DNA of 64,000 nt. Source: Hymenobacter mucosus (GTDB lineage Bacteria > Bacteroidota > Bacteroidia > Cytophagales > Hymenobacteraceae). This document shows positions 51,903 through 61,248 of the stretch, one piece after another. The number at the start of each line of letters is the position of its first letter. Within the stretch, counting starts at the first letter, position 1. The stretch is taken from assembly GCF_900188255.1 (NCBI RefSeq), contig NZ_FZNS01000004.1, positions 372,001-436,000 of the forward strand, given 5' to 3'. The notes under the pieces are model-generated. The model had not been told where the DNA came from, searched no databases, and saw nothing but the letters and a program-made list of their open reading frames with translations. Made by a program: the position numbers and the translations under genes.

Positions 51903-51943
51903 AACAAAAAAGCCCCTGTTACTGGAACAGGGGCTTTTTTGTT
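51903..51943. terminator. Bidirectional terminator, 18-bp stem
   Basis: AACAAAAAAGCCCCTGTT pairs perfectly with AACAGGGGCTTTTTTGTT around a 5-nt loop; T runs on both sides, between iscA and the convergent small lipoprotein gene. Confidence 0.93.
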
Positions 51944-51975
51944 GGTAAGGTGTGAGTAACCGTAGCTACAGCTAC

Positions 51976-52245
51976 CTATTGCTTAGCGGGTGTTTCTTCT
52001 ACTAAGCCTTCGGTTTCTTTATTCTGCACTACAGCTGTATCACCAGCTTCTGGAGCCATATCAGACTCTACGTTATCTGCGGCGTTGCTAGTAGCATCGG
52101 CAGCCTTCTCAGTGGCATTGCTTACGTCGCTAGCTGCACTTTCAGCCGTTGCTTCAGCATTCTCTTGCGTTTTCTCAGAGCAAGCAGTAGTAGCAAATGT
52201 TGCGAAGGCCGCAGCCGCTAACAACGTTTTGAAGGAAGTTTTCAT
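51976..52245 (-). CDS. Small Ala/Glu-rich lipoprotein
   Basis: 89 residues. A lipoprotein signal (KTLLAAAAFATFATTAC, Cys22 followed by Ser) precedes a low-complexity helical region rich in Ala, Glu, Asp, Ser and Thr (EKTQENAEATAESAASDV, ATEKAADATSNAADN) with no other Cys or aromatic residues. It looks like an amphipathic or coiled, acidic spacer anchored by lipid in the membrane. No family recognised; comparable small Ala-rich lipoproteins are frequent in Bacteroidota. Function unknown. Confidence 0.75.
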   Translation of the reverse strand: MKTSFKTLLAAAAFATFATTACSEKTQENAEATAESAASDVSNATEKAADATSNAADNVESDMAPEAGDTAVVQNKETEGLVEETPAKQ

Positions 52246-52456
52246 AGGTCAATGGGAGTAGTGAAAAGTCAATGTGTTGGCCTTATACTTATGAAACAGG
52301 AAAAAGGTCTCATTCGCTCTCACTTTTAATTGTTACGCTTATAAGTGTTAGTACACTTCTTATACCTGTGGAGTATTGCCTTATAGAGGTAACAACGCTC
52401 CATAATTGTTTGTAGGCTCAACTATCCCGGAAGCAAACTCCTACCCTTCTAGCAAC

Positions 52457-52488
52457 AAAAAGGCCTCCTGAATTCAGGAGGCCTTTTT
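52457..52488 (-). terminator. Terminator, 32-nt perfect palindrome
   Basis: AAAAAGGCCTCCTG / CAGGAGGCCTTTTT with an AATT centre; T run on both strands. It ends 20 bases from the stop of the minus-strand T9SS gene and most likely serves it. Confidence 0.93.
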
Positions 52489-52508
52489 CAACTTATAAAC
52501 CCGAAGGA

Positions 52509-55500
52509 TTATTTCTTAACGATGCGGCGAGTAACTTTTGCATCACCTTCTCCTACTGATATCAAGTAAGAGCCAGATTGCAGTTCGCTCATATTGAGTT
52601 CGCCATTGGCGCCTAGTTTCTGAGTACGAATTATACGACCTGTCATGTCGGTGATAACGGCGTTCAAGCCTTCCGTTGAAGCACCTAACTGGATGGTGAG
52701 TACATTCTCTACTGGGTTAGGATACATTACTGCCTCCACACCATTGATGTTGGTTACTGCTACCGGAGCGGTATAGTGGGTAGTACCATCCACGTCAATT
52801 TGCTTCAAGCGGTAGTACGAAGTACCAGCCAAAGGCTTGGTGTCAGTAGCGTTGTAGCTAGTAGCCGTATTTGTGGTGCCTTTGCCTTCGCGTGACAAAA
52901 TCGTTTCGAATGCTTTTGCATCGCTGCTACGCTGCACCTCGAAGCTTTTATTATTAAGCTCGCTAGCCGTTTTCCAAGTGATGGCAACCTGATTACCACG
53001 AAGCTTAGCGTCAAAAGATACTAGCGTTACTGGTAGGGGAGTACCTGGGGCAATAACACCAGGGATGGTATTCGGCACTGGCGGCGACAGATAGTTTTCA
53101 GCACCGGGTACGCTCACATTGAAGTTGTTGTCAATGTTGTTGTACTCAAAAGTATAGAAGTAGTACGTAACCCCTGGATCAAATCCTTCGATTACGGTAG
53201 ACTGGTTAGGACCAGCGTACACTACATAGTATCCGGCGAAGATCTGGTCACCACGACCGTAAACTTGGTTACCAGTTTGGTAAGATCTACCATCCTGAGG
53301 CTGATTGTTGGCTGCCAGTTCGGGGTTTGTGCTGGCTACAATGATACGACCTTCACCGTACCCTTGCGTAGCGTAATCGGAAGGCAACCCTGCAAATGAC
53401 ACCGTTACACTTGTACCAGTGCGAGATACCGTAGGAGTGCTACGTAGAGTTGGCTCGTTATCGATGGAACGGCCGGAAAGCAAGCCATTGCTGGCAAAGC
53501 TCTGCGTAGATCTATTGGAGAAGTCGTTGCTCTGGAACTGAAGCGTCGATTGAGCAGTACCTAAGTAAGTAGGCCGGTACCGCACATACACTGGCCGGTT
53601 GATCGTATAAGTTACTGTGTCCGGAGTTAGAGTTACCGTACTCGCAAAGTTCACATTATCCAATGACAGTTCGAACTGCTGAATTCCAAGCGGGTTCAGC
53701 GGGTTCGTGCTTAGGCTCTTCGAGATAACTACCGGTTGAAGAACACGCTGAGCATTGACAATTAGTGCCTGAGAGGCAGAGGTAGTGTTAACAATGACGT
53801 TGCGAATTTCTTGCAGGCCATTAAGCAACTCAATAGAAGGCTCGCTGGTACCCGCAACAGGAATACCTTGTGATACAGCAGGAGCACTTGCATTTAAAAT
53901 CAACGAAGACGTTGTTAAAGCTGCATCTGGCAGAAAGCGTACGTACACCGATACTTCTGCTACATCTCCGCTGCTGGTATTACGCGGAACAACGATAGAG
54001 TTACCAGTCGTAGTAATTCCAACGAAGTTCGGCTCCAACGATACCTGGAAATACAAGGGAGCTGTAACCGTAATGTCTTGTAGTAGGTTTGTTCCCGACA
54101 ACAGATAAGACTGCACAGAGGAAGCAACGCCAGGAACAGTGGAGAACTGGGCAAGAACGCCCGAAGCGTTGATTACCGAGTTATTACCCGTGCTGTTTGC
54201 AGAGATAGTTACTACTACGTTTGTAGCACCTGTGCTGCTAGCAGTGATATCGCCACTAAAAGGTCCTGCATCAATACGACCAGCCAACTGAACCTCGATA
54301 GTGCGTAGTGAGACGGTACCGTTGCTAGGAGCAATAGTTAGAGGGCCAGTTGTAAAGTTACCACCAGCCGTAGCGTCGCGGAATACAATGTTAGACCTTG
54401 AGCCAGTCAGAACTAACGGAGTAGTTAAGTTGCCTGCGTTTACCGTAAACGAAAGAACTTGGGCAGATCCACTGCTAGATACAGTACCGAAATCTAGCGA
54501 AGTAGGGTTTGCTGAGATGAAGGGGCCAGTAGGTCTGGGGGTAGCCTCACCAGTAACGGCTACTAGAGCAGTAGCACCGCCATTACCCGTTGTTGCTATC
54601 GTAATGTTGCTGTTATAGGTACCACCAGTAGCAGGAGCAAATCGAGCTTGCAGTGCGGTGTTAACAGTGTTGTTCGTCGGAGTAAGGGTTACCGTTTGAA
54701 CAAATGCACCGGATGTACCTACCCGAATCTCAAAGCCATTAGGAGCTGTTACTGTAACGTCTGAAGTTATGTTTGAGCCGGTTACAGTGAATGACTGAGG
54801 AGTACTAACCTGCTCAGCCTGAAGCTGACCAAAGCTTAAGGATCTTGGTGATGCCGAGAGGCTGGCAGGAGGTAACACCCCTGTACCAGAAACGCTTACG
54901 TTACGAGTAGTTGCTCCTTGGCTGGTGAAAGTTACAGCATCAACGTAGTTCCGCGCAGCGGTAGGCGTGAAAGCTACATATATAGTAGTGTTTACTGCAC
55001 CATTACCATCTTGGGCTAGACTAAGCGTCTGGTTATATGTCCCATTGGCTGTAGCACTTACTGAAAAGCCAGTGGGAGCTGTAACAACGACAGGTGCTGT
55101 CAGGGAAGTAGCCGTAACGGCTACACTCATAGAGGAAGAAGTAGTATTGATAACTTGGTTACCAAAACCCAGCGCGGTTGGGTTTACCGTGATAGTAGGA
55201 GTACCTGCTACACCAGTACCTTTTACATCTATAAATGCTTGTACTGCTCCTCCTTGTCTTCCTCCCGTTGTCCCAAATGCCTGAATGTATTGACCATTTG
55301 TCTCTCCTACCGAAGAAGGACGAAAACGCACGAGAAAGTTACCTCCTGCAGAAGGTAAAGTCAAAGAGTTAGAATACGAAGTACCTCCATCAGTGCTACC
55401 TTCAAAAGATGCGGCGTTGGAAAAGCTAACTGTAATATTGCCGGTTAGATTAGCACCTGTGAAGGAGTACTGCTTAGGCGACGATGTTAAGCCTACTTGC

Positions 55501-55655
55501 ACTTCGCCAAAACTATCTGGGGAAGTCTCTGTGGTTGAAGGATTGGGTGTAATCTGAGCCTGCACAAAGCTCGGCAAAGCTAAAAGCATTACCAGAAGAA
55601 CCCACAATCGACTCAAATGGCCGCGCTTGTGGTTACTCAAGTATTTGTTTTTCAT
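52509..55655 (-). CDS. Large secreted Ig-like/choice-of-anchor repeat protein with T9SS type A sorting domain
   Basis: 1,048 residues. A signal peptide (RLWVLLVMLLALPSFVQAQ) is followed by about six Ig-like units of ~110 residues with the shared pattern SFGxV...SSxQSFTVxGxNL...VTVTAPxGFEVS, as in choice-of-anchor D proteins. Then come a fibronectin-like part (LPVTLVSFDAKLRGNQVAITWKTASELNNKSFEVQRS) and the T9SS type A sorting domain at the end: VMYPNPVENVLTIQLG, ITDMTGRIIRTQKLG, LQSGSYLISVGEGDAKVTRRIVKK. It would be exported through T9SS and anchored or released at the surface. The 709-bp AT-rich region upstream probably holds its promoter. Ligand unknown. Confidence 0.88.
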   Translation of the reverse strand: MKNKYLSNHKRGHLSRLWVLLVMLLALPSFVQAQITPNPSTTETSPDSFGEVQVGLTSSPKQYSFTGANLTGNITVSFSNAASFEGSTDGGTSYSNSLTLPSAGGNFLVRFRPSSVGETNGQYIQAFGTTGGRQGGAVQAFIDVKGTGVAGTPTITVNPTALGFGNQVINTTSSSMSVAVTATSLTAPVVVTAPTGFSVSATANGTYNQTLSLAQDGNGAVNTTIYVAFTPTAARNYVDAVTFTSQGATTRNVSVSGTGVLPPASLSASPRSLSFGQLQAEQVSTPQSFTVTGSNITSDVTVTAPNGFEIRVGTSGAFVQTVTLTPTNNTVNTALQARFAPATGGTYNSNITIATTGNGGATALVAVTGEATPRPTGPFISANPTSLDFGTVSSSGSAQVLSFTVNAGNLTTPLVLTGSRSNIVFRDATAGGNFTTGPLTIAPSNGTVSLRTIEVQLAGRIDAGPFSGDITASSTGATNVVVTISANSTGNNSVINASGVLAQFSTVPGVASSVQSYLLSGTNLLQDITVTAPLYFQVSLEPNFVGITTTGNSIVVPRNTSSGDVAEVSVYVRFLPDAALTTSSLILNASAPAVSQGIPVAGTSEPSIELLNGLQEIRNVIVNTTSASQALIVNAQRVLQPVVISKSLSTNPLNPLGIQQFELSLDNVNFASTVTLTPDTVTYTINRPVYVRYRPTYLGTAQSTLQFQSNDFSNRSTQSFASNGLLSGRSIDNEPTLRSTPTVSRTGTSVTVSFAGLPSDYATQGYGEGRIIVASTNPELAANNQPQDGRSYQTGNQVYGRGDQIFAGYYVVYAGPNQSTVIEGFDPGVTYYFYTFEYNNIDNNFNVSVPGAENYLSPPVPNTIPGVIAPGTPLPVTLVSFDAKLRGNQVAITWKTASELNNKSFEVQRSSDAKAFETILSREGKGTTNTATSYNATDTKPLAGTSYYRLKQIDVDGTTHYTAPVAVTNINGVEAVMYPNPVENVLTIQLGASTEGLNAVITDMTGRIIRTQKLGANGELNMSELQSGSYLISVGEGDAKVTRRIVKK

Positions 55656-56364
55656 GAGTTATGGAAAGAAGTGTTTTACAAAGTGCTAATGGCGTTTCTG
55701 CTTTGTCTGAGCAGTAGGCACCAAGGAATTAGGGAAGTTTTATCAAGGGTCACATACGTGTGCACAAAACAAATAGACTAGTATTTTTTTTAGTCATTTT
55801 TTGATTTATTTTATACGAATGTACAAGCTAAACGCCGCGTCAGTGGTCATATTTCGTGCCAAGATGATGAGCTTGTATACAGTAGTGTCCTATTGTTAAA
55901 TTAGTTGACTAGCGTGTTTATCCCTCAACTGTCGAAAGAACATGCAAATTTGATGCTTTCTGGGCATAGTTCCTTACGTAGAATAAAAATAAAAATTACA
56001 ATCAAATTATTTAGATAATACAAATTATACTATATATCCTCATTATCTCGCTATAGATTTACTGTAGACGTTTTTGGTAGGATTTACGCAGGAAATAGTG
56101 CTTGTACATCTATATCAATTCAGTAGCTATTAGAGCCTATTACTCACGTATCTGCATGTCTTTTTACTAGAAGCTCGGCTATAAATAGTGTTGCTTAGCA
56201 ATTTATATGGCCTTAGGCCCCTGCTTGTTTAAGTTCTATCCCGCCTATTTTCTTTTATCATAAAAATATATACTCCTATATTCTACTTGTAATACCGGAC
56301 AGCCTTCTGACCATAACAATATTTTCGTAGTTTTTTAGTTGCGGAGTATGCTTGAGCTTTGCCA
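55656..56364. other. 709-base AT-rich region without a gene
   Basis: No ORF with family similarity; several A and T runs (for example 55780-55815 and 55981-56060). Clearly more AT-rich than the neighbouring genes. Expected to contain the promoter of the large T9SS gene, but no clean TTTG/TAnnTTTG pair was found. Confidence 0.65.
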
Positions 56365-57546
56365 TTAGGATACTACATGTGGCACAAACTCAGATAGGTT
56401 CGTGATAAAACCGGCTGCTCTACGGAAGCCTATGGCACACGCTTCTCCTGTCCAGAACACACCGGCTTGGTACAATCTGTTTTCACTGTCGGCTGGCAAT
56501 TCTGCAAACGTCTGGTAGATAGCTAACTGCTCTGCGTAGTCGCCAGCGGTAGTAGGCAAAGCAACTCCTTCGCGAATTTCGGCTACATCTTGACCTTCGC
56601 GACCTAGTACCGGCTTACGTACACAACGCCCTGGCAGTGGGCTGTCTAGTTTCGCTTCTAGCAAGTGTGGATGATGAGGAAAACATTGCCACAGCCACGC
56701 CAGGATAGCCTTACTTTGAAATAGTAGCGTGTAAGCAGGATTAGCCACGACTACATCACGGCTCTGCAGGAGTTGAGTGAGGTCGGCCGTCAAATCTGGT
56801 TCTTCCTCAGCCAGGAACTCCCAGGGTACCAGTTTAAACAAAAAACCAAAGCGCTGCCACTGGCCTAGTGCCGTTTCAGCCCATACTCCCCGCTCCTCCC
56901 CTACTACTGATACTTGCATGGCGTCTACCGAGCAAACATGCACATAGCTGAATCCCACTTCCTGCGCAGCGGCAGCTACAACGGCACAATTCGTTACGTC
57001 CTCCGCACTATCAGGTAAATGCACCAGCAACAGGGTAGGCTCCAAATCCTCGTTTAGCTCCCGCCAGCGGTTGAGCTGCTCCTGTAGTCCTTCGAACAGA
57101 CCGTTGGCTTGGCGGTCTTCATTGGCCAATCCGGCCGCCATTAAGCTGGCCCACTGCACCACGGCTGTTTCGGGAATACTAGTAGCCGTATCAGCATTGA
57201 ACTCAAGTAGCTTGGGCCCTTCAGGCGTTTGAGCTATATCAAACCGCCCATACAAGTGCCAATGACGCTCGTCGTTCCAAGAGTGTCGCACGGCAGCCCA
57301 CAGGTTTTCTGGAATGCAGAAGGTGCGGAGCAGCTCATCAGGAATAGGATCGGGGATGCTTTGTACTAGCAACTCATATAGCGTGTTGGTAGCATCAAAA
57401 AGCTCGTCGGCGGCGGCTTCAGGAAGTTGTACGGCTTCGCGAGCTACGTAGTGCTGGCAGGCATCTTCTACGGCCCATTCCCACCCCAAGGCCCGCACCG
57501 CAGGCCCTACATCACCAGCTAATGGTAATAGTTGAATCTGCTTCAT
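56365..57546 (-). CDS. Glutathionylspermidine-synthase-family ATP-grasp protein (YgiC-like)
   Basis: 393 residues. Matches the glutathionylspermidine synthase C-terminal (ATP-grasp amide ligase) family: LRTFCIPENLWAAVRHSW, then the nucleotide/metal region LYGRFDIAQTPEGPKLLEFNADTATSIPETAVVQW, with later VPWEFLAEEEP, AYTLLFQSKAILAWLW, CVRKPVLGREGQDV and the C-terminal YQAGVFWTGEACAIGFRRA. The Glu in LLEFNADT and Arg in RKPVLGREG are family landmarks. Only the synthetase domain is present, with no amidase, as in E. coli YgiC/YjfC, whose substrates are not settled. The neighbouring gene encodes a YgiB-like lipoprotein, mirroring the E. coli ygiB-ygiC arrangement. Confidence 0.85.
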   Translation of the reverse strand: MKQIQLLPLAGDVGPAVRALGWEWAVEDACQHYVAREAVQLPEAAADELFDATNTLYELLVQSIPDPIPDELLRTFCIPENLWAAVRHSWNDERHWHLYGRFDIAQTPEGPKLLEFNADTATSIPETAVVQWASLMAAGLANEDRQANGLFEGLQEQLNRWRELNEDLEPTLLLVHLPDSAEDVTNCAVVAAAAQEVGFSYVHVCSVDAMQVSVVGEERGVWAETALGQWQRFGFLFKLVPWEFLAEEEPDLTADLTQLLQSRDVVVANPAYTLLFQSKAILAWLWQCFPHHPHLLEAKLDSPLPGRCVRKPVLGREGQDVAEIREGVALPTTAGDYAEQLAIYQTFAELPADSENRLYQAGVFWTGEACAIGFRRAAGFITNLSEFVPHVVS

Positions 57547-57560
57547 TTCCTTCCTGTCAA

Positions 57561-58247
57561 TTAGCCTCCAAATCCACGGCTGCCACCACGGCTACCAAAT
57601 CCGCTACTGCGGCTGGAGCGTGGGGCGCTGCTGCGAATACTACTACGACCATAACCCGTGTTGCGTGTCACGGTACTACTAGGTCTAATTCCGGACGAAG
57701 TAGTAGTACGGTTGCCCGAAAACCCACGGCCAAAGAATCCGCGGCCTTGGTCCCGCTCCTGAGCCACTCGGCCGCGCCACCCCATATTCTGCTGTAAAAC
57801 GCCTGGGTTTGCATAGTAAGAGGGCTGAGGGGTAAGGAAACGCCCGGCCATGTACCCGATACCGCTCCACATGAGCACGTCCATCATGCTAGTGCCTCCT
57901 ACGCGGTTTTCGGTATGCTGCCGACTATAATCCTGCATCTGACGCTGCAGGGCTTGGCCTTGCAACGTATCTACTTTCCCATCAAAGTGATGTAGGATGG
58001 CGGCGACCTCCTCTTTGCCCGCGGGGCGCTCGGCTGTAATCTTCCATTGCCCGGGTTGTACCTCGGTCATTTCCGTCAAAACGCCCTGAGAATACGAATC
58101 CCCGTTGCTCCAGTCGCCTGCCGCTGCAGTTTCAGCGTCGGACGATCCACCGGAGCAAGCGGGTAATACTAGGCCGAAGCTGGCTGCCGCGGCTATCAGC
58201 AGCACATTCCGGCGCCAATCACCAAGAGGATAGTAAGGTTTGTTCAT
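57561..58247 (-). CDS. YgiB-like lipoprotein with Gly/Arg/Ser-rich tail
   Basis: 228 residues. A lipoprotein signal (RRNVLLIAAAASFGLVLPAC) is followed by Ser/Gly; an in-frame extension of 20 codons upstream is rejected because the signal begins at 58247. The middle has VLMWSGIGYMAGRFLTPQPSYYANP, which resembles the GYMMGRLMGG region of E. coli YgiB (DUF1190). The C-terminal ~65 residues are low complexity with SSTVTRNTGYGRSSIRSSAPR and repeats of SRSSGFGSRG, like the TVTRGGFG...SSRSMGG tail of YgiB. It is 14 bases upstream of the glutathionylspermidine-synthase-like gene on the same strand, so the two are very likely translated from one transcript. Role unknown. Confidence 0.75.
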   Translation of the reverse strand: MNKPYYPLGDWRRNVLLIAAAASFGLVLPACSGGSSDAETAAAGDWSNGDSYSQGVLTEMTEVQPGQWKITAERPAGKEEVAAILHHFDGKVDTLQGQALQRQMQDYSRQHTENRVGGTSMMDVLMWSGIGYMAGRFLTPQPSYYANPGVLQQNMGWRGRVAQERDQGRGFFGRGFSGNRTTTSSGIRPSSTVTRNTGYGRSSIRSSAPRSSRSSGFGSRGGSRGFGG

Positions 58248-58355
58248 AGCGAATGACTGTAGGATGTTACTTTCTAGAAAAATGGTTGCACCGAGGCCCT
58301 TTACCACGGCTATCAGCTGTCGTCACCCACTACGGAGTAGGCTCTACAAATTGCC

Positions 58356-59186
58356 TTATTCCCACAGGGGATAATGCTCCAAATGCACTTCCTGACCGAA
58401 GAAGATACGGGTGCTCTCCTCAAAGGAACGCGTGAAATCGGATACGTAAAAATGATGCATGGGTGCTGTTTGGCTTTCGGCCGCTGCCAGCTGATTCTCT
58501 AGCAAGTACCGCCGCACGTGCTCAGCTACTACATCAGAAGCGTCTAGGACTTCCGTGTGCCCCTGGTAGTAGTCGGCAATTTGCTGCTTGATAAGGGGGT
58601 AGTGAGTGCATCCCAATACCAAGGCTTCAATTCCCTGCAGTATAGGGTTGGTGAGATAGGACTGAATGATATTGTCACTCACATTATTCTCAAAGAAGCC
58701 TTCCTCAATCATAGGTGCCAAGAGAGGGGTAGCCAGGCTTTGCAACTGTACTTCGGCATTCAGGTCGTCTATCTTCTTCCGGTACACATTACTATTTACC
58801 GTTTGCTTGGTACCGATGAGGCCCACTGTGCGGCCGGCGTACGTTTGGCCAATGTGCGCCACAATAGGATCAATCACATTAAGCACTCGCGCTTTCGACC
58901 CTACATACTCGCGCACGAGTTCATAAGCGGCAGCCGAGGCCGAGTTGCAGGCAATCAGAATAACCTTACACTGCTGCTTGAGCAGCAGGTCACATATCTT
59001 AATGGAATAGGCCTGGATAGCTGCCGTGCTTTTGTCGCCGTACGGGAGGTGCGCAGTATCGCCGAAATACACGAGCCGCTCGTGGGGAAGCACGCGGTTG
59101 ACGGCCCGCGCCACAGTGAGGCCACCGATGCCGCTGTCGAATACACCAATGGGACGGGAGGTCAGGTCAGGAGTTGTAAGTACCAT
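58356..59186 (-). CDS. murI: Glutamate racemase MurI
   Basis: 276 residues. Supplies D-glutamate for peptidoglycan by a two-base mechanism. Visible: IGVFDSGIGGLTVARAV (Asp17, Ser18), VYFGDTAHLPYGDKS, the first catalytic Cys80 in ILIACNSASAAAYE, the Thr/Asn region RTVGLIGTKQTV and the second catalytic Cys193 in LVLGCTHYPLIK. No regulatory N-terminal extension. A TACCTTCG sequence, one base from the -7 consensus, lies 8 bases before the start, suggesting a very short leader. Next to the YgiB-like gene, same strand, 109 bases apart. Confidence 0.95.
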   Translation of the reverse strand: MVLTTPDLTSRPIGVFDSGIGGLTVARAVNRVLPHERLVYFGDTAHLPYGDKSTAAIQAYSIKICDLLLKQQCKVILIACNSASAAAYELVREYVGSKARVLNVIDPIVAHIGQTYAGRTVGLIGTKQTVNSNVYRKKIDDLNAEVQLQSLATPLLAPMIEEGFFENNVSDNIIQSYLTNPILQGIEALVLGCTHYPLIKQQIADYYQGHTEVLDASDVVAEHVRRYLLENQLAAAESQTAPMHHFYVSDFTRSFEESTRIFFGQEVHLEHYPLWE

Positions 59187-59331
59187 AGCGGAGGCGAAGG
59201 TACATAACGCGGGCGCAGGAGCGAGAGTGAGTGGTTCTGGTCCGTCTACCGCGCGTTGGAGCTGGTCTACATCTTACGCGCTTCTTGTGGTACTTTACGT
59301 GCAGATTTAGCCATTTTCCTATATTGGTCGC

Positions 59332-59565
59332 ATGAGCAAGATTCTGGAGGAAATAGATCAGGCCCTGACAGCTTTCGATTCCAGCCGCGGCCGCCCTGTT
59401 GCCATTGAGTTAGGCGAACGGAAATACACGCAACTAGTGCTCGATGTGGCCTACTTGCACGCTGACGGCGGCGACCTAACGCACAATACCGGCCGGCCGC
59501 TAGCCTACCGGGGCCTGGAAATACTACGCGACGACACGCACCGCGACCGAGTTCGGGTGATTTAG
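59332..59565 (+). CDS. Small unknown protein (77 aa)
   Basis: 77 residues, no signal peptide. It reads SKILEEIDQALTAFDSSRG, then VAIELGERKYTQLVLDVAYLH, then THNTGRPLAYRGLEILRDD, ending in basic/acidic residues. No family recognised. An alternating strand-helix layout and the final LRDDTHRDRVRVI suggest a compact soluble domain. It has 145 bases of intergenic DNA upstream and is followed by 105 bases before the GT-C glycosyltransferase gene, so it may be independent. Coding status rests mainly on an intact start and typical composition. Confidence 0.55.
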   Translation: MSKILEEIDQALTAFDSSRGRPVAIELGERKYTQLVLDVAYLHADGGDLTHNTGRPLAYRGLEILRDDTHRDRVRVI

Positions 59566-59670
59566 CCCTTCTCAGCTCGACCTGTTTTCTGGCTGTAACC
59601 TACTATTTGCGGGTGCATTGGCACCTTGCTAATACCTATCCGTGTATAGGCAATAATTCATCTACTATCT

Positions 59671-61200
59671 ATGTTCAGCAAGGTGTCGTTAAAATTTTTT
59701 AGGCACCAATTTGTATGGCCTGGAGTATTGTTGCTACTCATTTTACTAGTCCGCCTGTATGGATTACGAAATGGTGGCGCGTTGGCCTTTCCAGACGAAG
59801 AGCGGTATCTCCAACCTGTAGAAGCAGTAGAGGCGCTGGCGAGTGGTAATGCTGAGCAAGCCTGTCTGCACTTAGCAGATACTCAGGGACGTCCGGCCGA
59901 TGCTATTTTTCGGTTGCCGGTTGCCGGCTTGCAAGTACTTCTACATAACGTGTGGGGAGTGCCCGTTACCGCGCCCTTCTCTCTCCTGTTGCCCCAACTC
60001 ATGAATTGGCTGGTGCTTATATGCAACCTAGTATTGCTAGGCTACCTCGCCCATCGATGGCTTACAAGTCGTGTTGCAGTGGCTGTAGTGCTTGTGTACT
60101 CTTCATTGGGAAGTACACAGTTGTACGTGCGGCACCTCCTACCCTATGATATGGCGTTGGGTATTACCCTGCTCTTGATGGTGTTGCTAACAGCTCCAAA
60201 AGCAAGATCGTGGAGTGCACACCGCCGGGGTTTTGTTGCGGGCACATTGGCATTAGTAGCTTTTGCTACCTATCCAGGCTATTATTTCGGTTTGATTGTA
60301 CCAGCAGCATTAGTGTTGACCGCAACTAAGCGTCGTCAATGGTTAGCTGCAATGGGAGCTTTCGGGGTTGGTGCAGGCACAGTATTTATCCCACTAGAGC
60401 TGCTGACACGCTTCGGTCACATTTCCTATTTCCGCACATTGCAGAGCCCCCCTTATCTCCCCACACAAGGCGACTTTGCTGAGAGTTTTTCCTTCTTACC
60501 CAAATATGTTTGGCATGTAGAAGGAGTACTGGGCGTGATACTGCTTATCGGGGCCATAGTAGGAGTAGGCATCGTTCTAACTAAACCGATTTCAGCATCT
60601 CAAGCTATAGGGCTAGCTGTAGTAGCTGGGTGGCTAGTGCATGCTAGTCTAGGCTTCTTTGCACATAAGATGGTTTTCTATGGTCGCCTTGTGCATTTCT
60701 TTATGCCCTTCATAGTGCTCTATGCCGGTGTAGCTTTAGAATATTCTGTGCAACGAGAGCGGCTACGCAATCAAGTTAGTGTACTAGTGATAGTAGCAGC
60801 ACTGATAGAATTAGGCAACTTTTGGTGGAGGTACACGCAGATAGCGTATCCACTTGATGTACTAGCAAGCTATGCTGTAACTTCTGCCGTGCCACTACGC
60901 TACCTTAATGAGGGCAGAGTTCAGTCTACGCTGAACTACCCACCTGCAAGTGCACAATATGACCTATCGCAAGACACATCTGATTCTCTATTACTTGTCA
61001 ATTTTACCTATCCCTACCCATTGCCAACCGGCCCATGCCAACTAATACCTCCACCTGTTCATTATCAATTGCTATTTGAGGCTCCTCACTTCTTCTCTTT
61101 TCCGGCCTATACATTTGAAAACTTCAGCCCCATAGAGCGGGCTCACTTGTGGCGCTGCGCTTACCAGTGTAGGCTATACCAGCGTACTGGCGGCGGATAA
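59671..61200 (+). CDS. Multi-TM glycosyltransferase (GT-C fold, ArnT/PMT-like)
   Basis: 509 residues with about ten membrane segments (for example PGVLLLLILLVRLYGL, LMNWLVLICNLVLLGYLAHRW, MALGITLLLMVLLTA, GTLALVAFATYPGYYFGLIVPAALVL, LGVILLIGAIVGVGIVL, MVFYGRLVHFFMPFIVLYAGVALEY). Soon after the first segment comes ALAFPDEERYLQ, the acidic pair expected in the first periplasmic loop of GT-C enzymes that use lipid-phosphate sugar donors. The C-terminal ~90 residues (TLNYPPASAQYDLS...) look periplasmic. It may transfer a sugar to lipid, protein or polysaccharide at the cell envelope. Codon use looks more AT-rich than that of its neighbours, with many TTA/CTA and GTA codons, a possible sign of transfer. 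Confidence 0.72.
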   Translation: MFSKVSLKFFRHQFVWPGVLLLLILLVRLYGLRNGGALAFPDEERYLQPVEAVEALASGNAEQACLHLADTQGRPADAIFRLPVAGLQVLLHNVWGVPVTAPFSLLLPQLMNWLVLICNLVLLGYLAHRWLTSRVAVAVVLVYSSLGSTQLYVRHLLPYDMALGITLLLMVLLTAPKARSWSAHRRGFVAGTLALVAFATYPGYYFGLIVPAALVLTATKRRQWLAAMGAFGVGAGTVFIPLELLTRFGHISYFRTLQSPPYLPTQGDFAESFSFLPKYVWHVEGVLGVILLIGAIVGVGIVLTKPISASQAIGLAVVAGWLVHASLGFFAHKMVFYGRLVHFFMPFIVLYAGVALEYSVQRERLRNQVSVLVIVAALIELGNFWWRYTQIAYPLDVLASYAVTSAVPLRYLNEGRVQSTLNYPPASAQYDLSQDTSDSLLLVNFTYPYPLPTGPCQLIPPPVHYQLLFEAPHFFSFPAYTFENFSPIERAHLWRCAYQCRLYQRTGGG

Positions 61201-61235
61201 TCAACTAGTAGTGCCCACGAGCGAAACCAGTGCAG

Positions 61236-61243
61236 TACCTTTG
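61236..61243 (+). promoter_or_regulatory. -7 box directly before the ABC-F gene
   Basis: TACCTTTG, 5 bases, then the ATG; same geometry as rlmD and fmt, predicting a near-leaderless mRNA. Confidence 0.6.
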
Positions 61244-61248
61244 CAGCT

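Noticed and set aside
55656..56364. Hidden small gene or mobile element in the AT-rich gap
   Set aside because: No ORF with plausible start and composition, no terminal inverted repeats and no transposase similarity were found by eye.
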